Program-made: the position numbers and the translations under genes
Shown: one piece after another, positions 11,134-20,090 of the stretch
How the letters are laid out: each line of letters begins with the position of its first letter
Numbering within the stretch: the stretch's first letter is position 1
NCBI RefSeq assembly: GCF_003130795.1
Contig: NZ_CP029357.1
Span: forward strand, 1 to 64,000
Direction: 5' to 3'
DNA length: 64,000 bases
Source: Azospirillum thermophilum
Lineage (GTDB): Bacteria; Pseudomonadota; Alphaproteobacteria; Azospirillales; Azospirillaceae
The notes under the pieces: model-generated
The model's input: only the letters and a program-made list of their open reading frames with translations
Told to the model about the DNA's origin: nothing
Databases searched by the model: none

Positions 11134-11697
11134 ATGTTCTTCAGCAAACGGCTCAAATATCTTCTCACACTCCTTGGGGTCCTGGCTTTCATGCAGACCC
11201 AGTCCTTATGCGCACAGGAAATGTCACCCGAAAAAAAGGCTGCCATGTGCCAGTTGGGACGCCATTTGCTTCCCAACAACCCGGGCTATAAGAAGAAATG
11301 CGAATGCAAGCCAAGTCCCACAGAAAACTGCACACTAGCCGCACCTGACCTCGATCCAAGGCAGGTGGCTAGAACCAAACATGGTGTCCACATACCATCA
11401 GGCAATATACCAGAGCCATTGGCCAATCTGCTGTTTGCATCTGTGAATCTGATATTTGTATCTGATCCTCGGGAAGACATCTGCATTTCAGTCAATTACC
11501 GTAAAGGAATAGTGACAGATGAAGATGCAGCCAGTTTCAGAAAAGCCATGGTAGCGTTCATTAACGGTAACGGCGGCGTCCCAAATAACCTGCACTTCAG
11601 AGAGGTAGGTTCAAATGCTGCCTTGAGCGGGAAAGGCATTGAGGGGACAGACAATGCCGCCGTTGTTTTTACAAGCGGAGTGTGCAGAAGGCAATAA
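11134..11697 (+). CDS. Secreted hypothetical protein, AT-rich
   Basis: 187 residues with a clear Sec signal (basic start, hydrophobic core LLTLLGVLAFM, cleavage near SLCA-QE). The first half of the mature part has three cysteines (MCQ, KCECK) plus NCT, and the end has VCRR, so it may form disulphides in the periplasm or outside the cell. A strong ribosome site, AAAGGAG, lies at 11119-11125. It follows the CHAT gene by 45 bases on the same strand and is much richer in A and T than the flanking genes, suggesting separate acquisition. I do not recognise a family. Its position suggests a partner or substrate of the TPS-CHAT system, by inference only. Confidence 0.7.
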   Translation: MFFSKRLKYLLTLLGVLAFMQTQSLCAQEMSPEKKAAMCQLGRHLLPNNPGYKKKCECKPSPTENCTLAAPDLDPRQVARTKHGVHIPSGNIPEPLANLLFASVNLIFVSDPREDICISVNYRKGIVTDEDAASFRKAMVAFINGNGGVPNNLHFREVGSNAALSGKGIEGTDNAAVVFTSGVCRRQ

Positions 11698-11744
11698 AAA
11701 ACTGAATTCAACCGCCAATTGATCATGAATATCGAGGACGCGCC

Positions 11745-12281
11745 ATGAATGACAACAACAAGAGTGAAAACAATACAATACCAGCACTCACATTTGTAGC
11801 TACAGCATGTTGCGCACTAGCTGCAGGGCTACAGTATTATGCCGCAGAAAGTCAGTCCAATACTTCAGAATTCACTCTCGCTATGTCTATGTCAGAAGAA
11901 TTCAGCGAAATCACAGATACTGTATATCGTGTGAGAGAAGAGTATGATTTCGATAATCGCGTTAAAGATGTCAATTACAGAGACACCGCGAAAAAAACAC
12001 TCGACAAACTTGAAATAATGTCAGCTTACGTCAATGATCGAAAGATCGGAGAAAGGATATTTGATTTGTGGCGAAAAGTATATAGCAGCGCTATCATAGA
12101 GCTATCGGATTTTATTATTGATGCTCGATCCGAAAAAAATGGTGATAATTATATTGAAATAGTGACAACGTGCAAAAGCTATAAACTTGACTGTTTCAGA
12201 GTTCTATCTGGAAAGCAAAAGACGTCGGTCGCGAGTAAAAAGCGAAAGATGTCGGTTGCGAGCGGAGAGAGAGATCTCTGA
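11745..12281 (+). CDS. Single-pass membrane hypothetical protein, AT-rich
   Basis: 178 residues. After a polar start, residues about 14-34 form one membrane helix (ALTFVATACCALAAGLQYY); the rest is predicted helical and soluble, without a recognised domain. The overall form resembles small DUF4760-like membrane-tethered helical proteins, but I cannot assign it. The codons are strikingly AT-rich (for example the stretch near 12100-12170), unlike the window as a whole. The last 25 residues contain a short repeat, KQKTSVAS/KRKMSVAS. It lies 48 bases after the previous AT-rich gene and probably shares a transcript with it. Confidence 0.6.
   Translation: MNDNNKSENNTIPALTFVATACCALAAGLQYYAAESQSNTSEFTLAMSMSEEFSEITDTVYRVREEYDFDNRVKDVNYRDTAKKTLDKLEIMSAYVNDRKIGERIFDLWRKVYSSAIIELSDFIIDARSEKNGDNYIEIVTTCKSYKLDCFRVLSGKQKTSVASKKRKMSVASGERDL
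12214..12262 (+). repeat. Two 22-bp direct repeats at the end of the AT-rich membrane gene
   Basis: AGCAAAAGACGTCGGTCGCGAG at 12214-12235 recurs at 12241-12262 with three base changes, a 27-bp pitch. It is coding (KTSVAS/KMSVAS) but marks the border where AT-rich DNA returns to high GC ahead of parA. It could be a coding duplication, a ParA-region binding site or a recombination scar. Confidence 0.6.
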
Positions 12282-12575
12282 CCTCTCCGGCTGCAACGGC
12301 GGAACGACCACCGCAGGGGCCACCCTCCATACCGGCGCCCCGTTGCCCGTTGCCCCGTTGCCCGGCGGACGATGCCGCCGGGCAGATCGATCGACTGATG
12401 GCGCAGGGACAACCTGTCCAGCCTATCCCCTCCCCCGCTTCTTCCAGCTGACCGGCAGCCGCCCCAAATCTGCACTGGGCGGCGCGCAATCGTCTCATCC
12501 GGGTGTTGCGGCGTCGCCATGGCTTGACGGAGGAGGCCCCTTTCCCGCACTTTCCAGGGCACAAGGGGGATCATC
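12282..12575. promoter_or_regulatory. Intergenic region ahead of parA with a perfect hairpin
   Basis: 294 bases without a supported gene. It contains three CCCGTTGC-type short direct repeats (about 12338-12363) and a perfect 10-bp inverted repeat with a 6-base loop at 12359-12384 (TGCCCGGCGG/CCGCCGGGCA). No T-run follows, so it is not a clear terminator. Its position just before parA makes it a candidate operator or centromere-like site; function is inferred from position only. A ribosome site, AAGGGGGATC, lies just before the parA ATG. Confidence 0.4.
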
Positions 12576-13211
12576 ATGCCGATCATTGCGATAGCCAGCA
12601 CCAAGGGCGGTCCTGGGAAGACGACGCTTGCGGTCTGTCTTGCCGACTGGTGGCGCCGCCAGGGAAAGCGTGTGACCTGCCTGGATACCGACCCCAACCG
12701 CAATCTGTTGAGCTGGATCGGCAAGCGGGCCGACGACGGGCTCGACTGCCGGGCGGTGGGCGAAGACGACGTGATCGCCGAGGCGCGGGCGGCGGCGAAG
12801 GTGGCGGACATCGTCATCATCGACGTCGCCGGCTTCCTGGCGCGGGGACTGCTCTATGCCGTCGGCGTGGCCGACGCCGTGCTGATCCCCTGCCGCCCGG
12901 CCAAGGGCGACGTCATCGAGGCCGGCCGCACCCAGCAGCAGATCAACAATGCCGCCGACCTCTCGGGCCGCAGCATCCCGCATGCCGCGGTGCTGACCCA
13001 GGTGAACCGCCGCGCCTCGGTCACCAGCCACAGCCGCGGGCAGCTCGCGGCGCTCGGGATCCCGACGCTGGCCGCCGACTTCCCGCTGCGCGCAATCTAT
13101 CAGGCGGCGTGGTACCAGGGGGCGACGCCGATCGAGCTTGGCGACAATTCCGCCACCACCGAGATCCAGGCGATCGCCGGCGAGGTCGAACAGATGCTGG
13201 AGGCCCGCTGA
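12576..13211 (+). CDS. parA: ParA-family partition ATPase
   Basis: 211 residues, the size of small type Ib-like ParA/MinD proteins without an N-terminal DNA-binding domain. The deviant Walker A motif STKGGPGKTTL is near residues 8-18, switch I CLDTDPN near 45-51 and Walker B-like DIVIIDVAG near 82-90. Such proteins position plasmid DNA by ATP-driven gradients on the nucleoid. The stop codon overlaps the ATG of the next gene (TGATG), so the two are co-translated as in partition operons. No classical ParB is present. It lies about 14 kb from repA on the same strand, consistent with one replicon's maintenance genes separated by cargo. Confidence 0.88.
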   Translation: MPIIAIASTKGGPGKTTLAVCLADWWRRQGKRVTCLDTDPNRNLLSWIGKRADDGLDCRAVGEDDVIAEARAAAKVADIVIIDVAGFLARGLLYAVGVADAVLIPCRPAKGDVIEAGRTQQQINNAADLSGRSIPHAAVLTQVNRRASVTSHSRGQLAALGIPTLAADFPLRAIYQAAWYQGATPIELGDNSATTEIQAIAGEVEQMLEAR

Positions 13212-13906
13212 TGGCCCGCAAACGGCAGCTCGAATCCATCGACGCCGACGAGCTGAAGCGCATGCTGGAGCCGGCGGCTGCCCGGCTTCCGTCTTCTGCC
13301 GCCCCGGGCGCCGCCCCAGGACCCGCACCGGCCGCCAAGCCGGCGCCCAGACCGGTGGTCGAGGCTGGGGGAATGAATGGCGAGGTGTTGCCGCCGCCGA
13401 CCCTGGCGCGGCCATCCGAACTCTTCGCACGCGAAGACTTTGCCAACGAGATCCGGCGGCTGTGGACACGCGGGCAGCAGACCTTCATCGAGGTCGGCCG
13501 CTATCTGATCCACGCGAAGGCGCGGCTGCCGCACGGCGAGTTCATGGCGATGGTGGCGGCCGATCTTCCCTTCCAGCATCCGACCGCCAACAAGCTGATG
13601 AGCGTGGCGCGGCTGGTCGATGGCGGCGAGGTCGATACCCGGCTGCTGCCGCCCTCCTCGGAGACCTGCTACCAGATCGCCACGCTGACCGATGACGAGC
13701 GCAAACGCGCCGTCCGGGAGGGGGTGATCCGGCCGGAGATGCGGCGCGAGGACATCGTCTCGTTCAAGAAGCGGCTGCGCGTGCGCACGCGGCCGGAGAC
13801 GGAGCAGAAGCGGGCGGAGCTGGCCCGCCTGCTCGCCGAACGTCAGCGCATCGAAACGCGGATCGCCGCCCTGCGCGCCGAGCTGGGAGACGAGGCGGAG
13901 GATTGA
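13211..13906 (+). CDS. DUF3102-like protein, probable ParA partner
   Basis: 231 residues. The start ATG overlaps the parA stop. After a Pro/Ala-rich linker (residues about 25-55), residues about 75-140 match the DUF3102 pattern found on plasmids (GRYLIHAKARLPHGEFMAMV, then FQHPTANKLMSVARL). This resembles the KfrA/ParB-adjacent helix-rich DNA-binding type proteins. The C-terminus is a charged helical segment (KRAELARLLAERQRIETR) likely to form a coiled coil. Because it replaces parB in the operon, it is the best candidate for the centromere-binding adaptor. That role is an inference from position and architecture, not from a recognised ParB motif. Confidence 0.7.
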   Translation: MARKRQLESIDADELKRMLEPAAARLPSSAAPGAAPGPAPAAKPAPRPVVEAGGMNGEVLPPPTLARPSELFAREDFANEIRRLWTRGQQTFIEVGRYLIHAKARLPHGEFMAMVAADLPFQHPTANKLMSVARLVDGGEVDTRLLPPSSETCYQIATLTDDERKRAVREGVIRPEMRREDIVSFKKRLRVRTRPETEQKRAELARLLAERQRIETRIAALRAELGDEAED

Positions 13907-13943
13907 GGCGCCGCCCGCCGGCCCGTTCCGGCCGAAAATGACG

Positions 13944-13978
13944 AAGGGCGGTGACGAAGGCTCGTCACCGCCCTTTTT
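13944..13978 (+). terminator. Rho-independent terminator after the partition operon
   Basis: A perfect 14-bp stem, AAGGGCGGTGACGA/TCGTCACCGCCCTT, with a 4-base loop (AGGC at 13958-13961) is followed by Ts (13974-13978). It lies between the convergent partition gene (ends 13906) and the oxidoreductase (ends 14004). The A-run on the other side allows it to work in both directions. Confidence 0.9.
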
Positions 13979-14003
13979 CGTGGCCGCCGGCTGCCGCGCG
14001 GGC

Positions 14004-15518
14004 TTACAGCGGCTTGATGCCCTGCCGGTAGGTGAACAGCCCGGACCGGTCGTAGGCGGTCTTCACCTGCCGCAGCCTGGCATAGTTGCTGCCGTAATAG
14101 GCGGTGGACCAGTCCGTCAGCGACGGATCGGGGAAGTTCTGGAAGGCGCCCGTTCCCTTCGCCATCGCGTTGACGGCGGCGTAGAAGCGCTCCTGCCAGG
14201 CGAGGTTCTCGTCGACCAGCGCCTTGGGGTCCTTGCGGTCCCACCAGTTCACCTCGGACGAGAACAGCCAGTCATAGCCGCGGTGGACATAGGCGGTGGC
14301 GCCGGCCGCCGTGGCGTTCACCTTGCCGCCGACCTGGAAGAACTTGAAGGCGTTGGGCATGGAGGTGCCCGGCATCAGGCGGGCCAGCCCGACCATCGCG
14401 GCGACGGCGTCGGGCGTGATGTCGGCCGCCCGCATGTAGGACGACTTTTCCTGATAGAAGTAGGGGTAGGTGAACTCGCTGAGGAAATCCTGCGCCGGCC
14501 AGTAGGGCATGTCCCTGTGGATCGTCTTGTCCGACGCATCGAGCAGCACCGGGCCGATGATGTCCTCCAGCGGAACCTTGCATTTGTGGAGCTGCCCGAG
14601 GAGGGAGACGGTCAGCGGCGGGCCGCCGCTGCCGCGCGCCGGCCTGGTGACGCTGATCTTGCTGCCGAACTCCGGCGGCGCTTCGGCCAGCCGCGTCAGC
14701 AGGCTGTGCAGCACCTCCTCCACCTTGCCGGTCCAGGTGATGTTGAAGACGGTGGCCGTCTCCACCGGGAAGGTCTGCAGGGTGAAGGAGGTGTTGATGC
14801 CGAAATTGCCGCCGGCGCCGCCCCGGCAGGCCCAGAACAGGTCGCGGTCGGCGCCGCTGTCGGAGATGTCGCGCCGCAGTTCGCCGTCCGCCGTCACGAT
14901 GCTGGTCGCCTGCAGCAGATCCGACCCCATGCCGTACAGGCGCATGTTGAAGCCGATGCCGCCGCCGAGCAGGAAGCCGGCCGCCCCGACCGTCGTGCAG
15001 CGGCCATGGGTCAGGCTGCGGTTCAGCCGCTCCAGCGCCTGATAGACCGCGCCGTTGATGGCGCCGCCGCTGACCTTCACCAGCCCATCGCCGCCGGGCA
15101 CCAGCGAGATGCCGCTCATCGGCGTCATGTCGATCAGCAGACCCGGGGTGGTGGAGAAGCCGGCATAGTTGTGGCCGCCGCTGCGCACGGCGAAGCGGAC
15201 GCCATGCTTCCTGACCCAGTCGACGCAGGCCTTCACGTCGTCGTCGCTGGAACAGCGCGCGATGGCGGCGGGCAGCGTGCGGAAGCGCAGGTTGTTCGGC
15301 CGGGCATAGTCGCCGAAGAACGGGTCGTCGGGCAGCACGACGCCGCCCTTCACCGCGGCGGCAAGGTCCTTGAGCGCCGAGGATTCGATCCGGCGGGCGG
15401 CGCCGTCGACCGCGGCGCCGGCGGGGAACGGGAGGGTGGTGGCCAGTGCCGATGCGGCGGCGAAGCGGCCGGCTCCGACGAGGAAGGTCCGGCGGCTGGG
15501 CTGGAGGGGAATGAGCAT
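14004..15518 (-). CDS. Tat-exported FAD-linked oxidoreductase, berberine-bridge-enzyme type
   Basis: 504 residues. The N-terminus SRRTFLVGAGRF is a twin-arginine signal followed by an Ala-rich hydrophobic segment, so the enzyme is exported folded with its cofactor. SGGHNYAG supplies the His, and HGRCTTVGAAG the Cys, that in this family bind FAD at two points. A BBE domain closes the protein (YYGSNYARLRQVKTAYD near the C-terminus). Family members oxidise alcohols, sugars or alkaloid-like substrates with oxygen; the substrate here is unknown. It is monocistronic, between a terminator downstream and the speDE terminators upstream. Confidence 0.88.
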   Translation of the reverse strand: MLIPLQPSRRTFLVGAGRFAAASALATTLPFPAGAAVDGAARRIESSALKDLAAAVKGGVVLPDDPFFGDYARPNNLRFRTLPAAIARCSSDDDVKACVDWVRKHGVRFAVRSGGHNYAGFSTTPGLLIDMTPMSGISLVPGGDGLVKVSGGAINGAVYQALERLNRSLTHGRCTTVGAAGFLLGGGIGFNMRLYGMGSDLLQATSIVTADGELRRDISDSGADRDLFWACRGGAGGNFGINTSFTLQTFPVETATVFNITWTGKVEEVLHSLLTRLAEAPPEFGSKISVTRPARGSGGPPLTVSLLGQLHKCKVPLEDIIGPVLLDASDKTIHRDMPYWPAQDFLSEFTYPYFYQEKSSYMRAADITPDAVAAMVGLARLMPGTSMPNAFKFFQVGGKVNATAAGATAYVHRGYDWLFSSEVNWWDRKDPKALVDENLAWQERFYAAVNAMAKGTGAFQNFPDPSLTDWSTAYYGSNYARLRQVKTAYDRSGLFTYRQGIKPL

Positions 15519-15575
15519 GGCGTCTCCTGCTGTGTTTTGCCGGAGACTCTACAACCGATAACGATGATGAGAAAA

Positions 15576-15604
15576 CCGCCTGCTCGCATGGGGCGAACAG
15601 GCGG
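15576..15604 (-). terminator. Rho-independent terminator after speDE
   Basis: On the minus strand, CCGCCTG/CAGGCGG arms (15598-15604 and 15576-15582) enclose an inner TCGC/GCGA stem and are followed by TTTTC (15575-15571). It lies downstream of the speE stop and before the oxidoreductase start. Confidence 0.75.
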
Positions 15605-15653
15605 CGGGGTACGGCCGATAAATTGAAGGGGTTCGGGCGGAGCCGCCGCCGGA

Positions 15654-16513
<860 letters not shown>

Positions 16514-16517
<4 letters not shown>

Positions 16518-17029
16518 TCGCCGATCTCGCCGCGCAGCAGTTCGTCGCAGGTGATGCCGGTGGGGGTGAAGGCGCGCTCCAGCACCGGGATGGTCTTCAT
16601 CGGTTCGGCGTCGCCGCACATGAAGACGTCGAGCGCCGCATAGCCCCGCTCCGGCCAGGAGTGGATGGAGATGTGGGATTCCGCCAGCACCGCCACGCCG
16701 GAAATGCCGCCGTTCGGGGTGAAATGGTGCAGGTGGATGTGCAGCAGCGTGGCGCCGGCGACGCGCACCGCCTCGACCAGCGTCTCGCGCACGTGATCGA
16801 GATCGTCGAGCCGCGACGCCCCCCACAGGTCGATGATCAGATGGGTGCCGGCGAACAACCTGCCGTTGCGTGAGATGAAATGGTCCTTCTGGGCCTCCCC
16901 GCCCTCGCCGGCGGTCCAGGGTCCCTGGGTGATGTTGGACTGGCCGGTGGCCGGATGGTCCGCCAGCGCCGTCCTGCACTGAGCCGCCCGGTCCGTCCCC
17001 GTCCGGATGAGAGCAGCGGATTTTGCCAA
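16514..17029 (-). CDS. speD: S-adenosylmethionine decarboxylase proenzyme
   Basis: 171 residues, longer than the 120-130 usual for the prokaryotic class 1B enzyme because of a 50-residue polar N-terminal extension; the core starts near GTHLIIDLWG. The enzyme self-cleaves to make a pyruvoyl cofactor at a serine, here Ser118 in LAESHISIHSWPE. His123 and Cys138 fall at +5 and +20 from that serine, the same spacing as in the Thermotoga enzyme. It supplies decarboxylated AdoMet to SpeE, whose gene overlaps its stop by four bases. The start at 17029 is the first ATG; a shorter start is possible because the extension is poorly conserved in appearance. Confidence 0.93.
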
Positions 17030-17564
17030 TTTCGTATCCCCCTTCAGCGTTGCGTGGTTGTGGTCGATGGCGGTTGCCCGGCCGCGGCGGGCGGACGGAC
17101 GGTTCGCGGAGGCCGGCAGCCGGCACGGCGCTGGCGATGTGGCGGTGACAGGTGTCAGGCTTGGGTGGTCCCCGGGGCCTGGATGTGTCGGGCCCCGGAC
17201 GGATCGGTGCGATCCCTACGCGCCGAAATCCGGGGCGGGCGTGCCTGCAAGCATGCGGCCCGCGCGTTGGAACAGTCGGATATCGGTACGAGCAATCATC
17301 ATGATGGCCGGGATCATGGCCGAACCCGCGCCGGAATTCAAGACCCTGTCGCCCCTGCCGGCACAGCCCGAAAGATTGGCCGAAGCCCCGTGCCGGACGG
17401 CCAGCATCGCCGTTGCGGGCCGATTGTAACGCGCCGGCCAGGCGGCTGGCTTTCCTGTCGCCTGTTCCAGGACGGACTTGGCGGGCACAGGCACGTCTTC
17501 TTTCCGGAACTCGAACACCAGACGGTGCGCTTCCATTGGTCTTCCCCGTGCAAGGAGCGGCGTC
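17030..17564. other. Intergenic region between speD and the Nudix gene
   Basis: 535 bases with no gene I can support. Open frames on both strands have poor composition and no ribosome sites; the minus-strand one at 17216-17536 contains LSGC but no usable signal peptide ahead of it. The region probably holds the speDE promoter near 17040-17150. I see no strong hairpin. Confidence 0.5.
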
Positions 17565-18008
17565 TCATTCCTTGGACGGGCTTCGCGCCGTCTCCTCTTC
17601 CAGGGCCAGCAGGATGTCCACCAGATCGGCCTCGCTCACCAGCCGGGCCGCCTGCGTCGGCGCCAGCCAGCGCCGCCGGCGCTGGTCCTTCTCCGGCCAG
17701 TCGTCCAGCTCCCGCGTCACCTTGAGAAGGAAGACATCCACCCGGCAGGGCACCCACGTCGTTTCCGTCAGCCGCTTGTCATAGCGGAAGGACCCCAGCG
17801 GCCGCTTGGACGCCTTGCCGACGATGCCCGCCTCCTCATAGGCCTCCAGCGCGGCCAGCTTGTGCGGCTTCACCCCCTTCTTCGGCCAGCCCTTGGGGAT
17901 GATCCAGCGCCGTGTCTCGCGCGAGGTGACCAGCAGAACCCGAGGTCCGCCGTCGGTCATGCTGACGGGCAGGGCGGCATACTGGGTGCGGGGCTTGGCG
18001 TTTTCCAT
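17565..18008 (-). CDS. NUDIX hydrolase of the diphosphoinositol-phosphate type
   Basis: 147 residues, one Nudix fold. The box region PKGWPKKGVKPHKLAALEAYEEAG keeps the metal-binding E-x2-EE (EAYEEAG), but the upstream Glu of the G-x5-E part is Val and the Arg of RE is Leu. This variant (W-P-x-K-G-x-K-P-H) is common in the alphaproteobacterial DIPP-like group. Such enzymes hydrolyse nucleoside diphosphate-X or polyphosphate substrates; the substrate here is unknown. The ATG at 18008 starts MENAKPRTQYAALP; upstream in-frame sequence is low-complexity and was excluded. The gene stands alone, facing the palindrome at 18055. Confidence 0.85.
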   Translation of the reverse strand: MENAKPRTQYAALPVSMTDGGPRVLLVTSRETRRWIIPKGWPKKGVKPHKLAALEAYEEAGIVGKASKRPLGSFRYDKRLTETTWVPCRVDVFLLKVTRELDDWPEKDQRRRRWLAPTQAARLVSEADLVDILLALEEETARSPSKE

Positions 18009-18489
18009 GATGATGGATGAACAGCGGGAAGAGGATCTTGATCCCGCGGCCCCCCATGAACAGTTGTTCATGTCCCTCTTCCGGGCAGGGCTGTGTCGCC
18101 CGGCGGCCGGATTGTGCGCCGGGGCCGCGCCAGGCTGTTGCGCAGCGGCCCCGGCTCGGCGACAATTCCGTGCCCGCCGCCCCGAGCCCGCCGCCGCATT
18201 TCCCGCTGTTCCTGACACTGTCCGGCTGCTGATGATACCCAACTCGCGGTTCGCTTCCGAATCCGCCCAGGCCCCTTCCCCCTCCACCGGCCGCTGCCGG
18301 CAGGCGGGGGCGGAGGATTTTCTGCGCTTCAGGTAATTGAACGATGGCCGACGGCACTCTCCGTCTGAATGGCACGGCGGCAGCCTCACGCAACCGCCGC
18401 CGCGATCGTCGTCGAAAAACGGCTTTTGTGCGCGGTACGGATCGCGCATAAAGGCGGCCAGTACAATTTTATCTGCCGAGGCATCGGTG
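18009..18489. promoter_or_regulatory. Divergent intergenic region with an 18-bp palindrome
   Basis: 481 bases separate the Nudix gene from the TPR gene. At 18055-18072, CATGAACA and TGTTCATG form perfect 8-bp arms around GT, 47 bases upstream of the Nudix start, a suitable operator position. The remainder is GC-rich and I see no gene or terminator in it. The regulator is unknown. Confidence 0.45.
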
Positions 18490-19998
18490 ATGTCATCCCT
18501 ACAGCCGAATATCGCCTGCCCGCATCCCGACGATCATTTGCGGACCGGTGGCCGGGCGTATGATGAGAAACGGTATCATGAGGCGGTGACGGCATTATCA
18601 TGCCACCTCGATCGGCACCCCGGCTGTGCGGAGGCCCTTTTCAACATCGGCGCCGCATTGGAAGCAGCCGGTGATTTTGCGAATGCCGCAACGCAGTTCC
18701 GTGAAGTAACGAGGCTGTTCCCGGATCATCTCGAGTCCTGGCAGCGCACGCTGATGGCGTTCGCCAAATCCCGCCAGGCCGATCCGTTCGCCGACACTCT
18801 CGTTTCGTTCATCAGGGCCTGCGAAGAGCACGGCATCTTCTGGAAGTGGCCCTACTACATGCTCCAGCATGCCTGCGAGCATCACATGGCACAAAACGAA
18901 CCGGCGGTCGCCTTTGCCTTCTTCAATGCGACGATCGGCCGGTCCCAGCACTATGGCCGCTTGCACATGTGCTGGTTCATCTTCCTGTTCGGCGGCTACT
19001 TCATACGGACCGGCGACACGGAGAATGCCGCCAGATGCCTGAACTTCGCTGCGAAGGAGGTGAACTTCCTGGTCCATGCCTGCTTCGGTGACGAGTTCAA
19101 CCAGCGCATCGGTTCGGTGCCCGACGATCTCCTGCACCGTTTCGAGCGGAGCATCGTCTTCGACGGCGAGGACCCGACCGGACATCCGGGCAGCGGGTGC
19201 GTCGTCCTCAGTGCCTGCGATGCGGTCTATTTCAAACGATTCGGCCTGTTGATGGCCCTGTCCATCGACCTGTTCTCCCGGGAACCCCGGATCGTCCACT
19301 TCCACGTCGTCGATGCCGACGACGGATGCGATGCACTGGTGGCCCGCCTGAGATCGATCATGCGCAAGACCCGGATCGGGTACAGCCGGCAGCCCGATTT
19401 CCAGGACCTTCCGCGCGAGGACCGCATCACCTACTTCACATGCTCTCGCTTCATGGTCGCCGACCGGGTCATGGATCGCTACCGGCTTCCCGTCATGATC
19501 GCCGATGTGGACGGGCTGTTCCTCGACGACCCGGTTCTGTTCGCAGACCAGCTTTCCGCGGAAGCGCCCCTCGCCCTCCTCTACAGCCCGGAGCGCCTCG
19601 ACTCCCTCTACAACGGCGTGGGCGGCGGATTGGTCGGGATTTACCCGACGGGGGCCGCAACGGCGGTGCTCGACCTCGTCAAGCGGTACATGCTCTACTG
19701 GTACGATCGAAAAAAGATGGTGTGGTTCTTCGATCAGTTGAGCTGGGTCTGCGCCATCGAGGAGGCCAAGCGACGGAACTGGAACCTGCCGATAACCCGT
19801 CTTCGCATGGATCGGGGCCGGATCACGCTGGGATCGGCCAAGTTCTTCCAGGTCTTCGACGAGAAGAAGGAAAGCGGCTTCGACGAGACGCTCCAGTCAT
19901 TCCTCGAGGAGGTCGCCGCCCTCTGGCAAGCCGGCGCGCTTTCGCCGGTCGAGGCAAGGACCCGGTACAAATCCTTCTTCGGCCTCGACGACATGTAA
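18490..19998 (+). CDS. TPR protein with a glycosyltransferase-like C-terminal domain
   Basis: 502 residues. Residues about 20-110 contain TPR helices (GRAYDEKRYHEAVTALSCHL, then AEALFNIGAALEAAGDFANAATQFREVTRL). From about residue 230 a second domain begins (GCVVLSACDAVYFKRFGLLMALSI). It contains LPVMIADVDGLFLDDP, whose DVD resembles the metal-binding DXD of GT-A glycosyltransferases, and FDQLSW, a common acceptor-side motif. It may glycosylate a protein or surface polymer in the cytoplasm; donor and acceptor are not evident. The ATG at 18490 (ATGTCATCC) is preferred over an in-frame upstream start because the extra N-terminus is low-complexity. It is monocistronic. Confidence 0.7.
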   Translation: MSSLQPNIACPHPDDHLRTGGRAYDEKRYHEAVTALSCHLDRHPGCAEALFNIGAALEAAGDFANAATQFREVTRLFPDHLESWQRTLMAFAKSRQADPFADTLVSFIRACEEHGIFWKWPYYMLQHACEHHMAQNEPAVAFAFFNATIGRSQHYGRLHMCWFIFLFGGYFIRTGDTENAARCLNFAAKEVNFLVHACFGDEFNQRIGSVPDDLLHRFERSIVFDGEDPTGHPGSGCVVLSACDAVYFKRFGLLMALSIDLFSREPRIVHFHVVDADDGCDALVARLRSIMRKTRIGYSRQPDFQDLPREDRITYFTCSRFMVADRVMDRYRLPVMIADVDGLFLDDPVLFADQLSAEAPLALLYSPERLDSLYNGVGGGLVGIYPTGAATAVLDLVKRYMLYWYDRKKMVWFFDQLSWVCAIEEAKRRNWNLPITRLRMDRGRITLGSAKFFQVFDEKKESGFDETLQSFLEEVAALWQAGALSPVEARTRYKSFFGLDDM

Positions 19999-20090
19999 TC
20001 GCCGGCGGCGACCGCCGCCACACCGCACCTGCGGCGGAACCAGACCGCTGAACGCCGCCCGGTCCGGCCGCCGGGCGGGCGGGGCCGGCG

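Noticed and set aside
12503..13210. Longer start for the DUF3102-like gene
   Set aside because: The upstream frame is the out-of-frame shadow of parA; the ATG overlapping the parA stop fits the operon.
14004..15626. Long plus-strand frames opposite the oxidoreductase gene
   Set aside because: They are antisense shadows with no motifs; the minus-strand gene has complete FAD-binding motifs.
16518..17126. N-terminal extension of speE
   Set aside because: The extra frame is speD read out of phase.
17216..17536. Small minus-strand protein with an LSGC lipobox-like motif
   Set aside because: No hydrophobic signal segment precedes the motif, there is no ribosome site, and the composition is poor.
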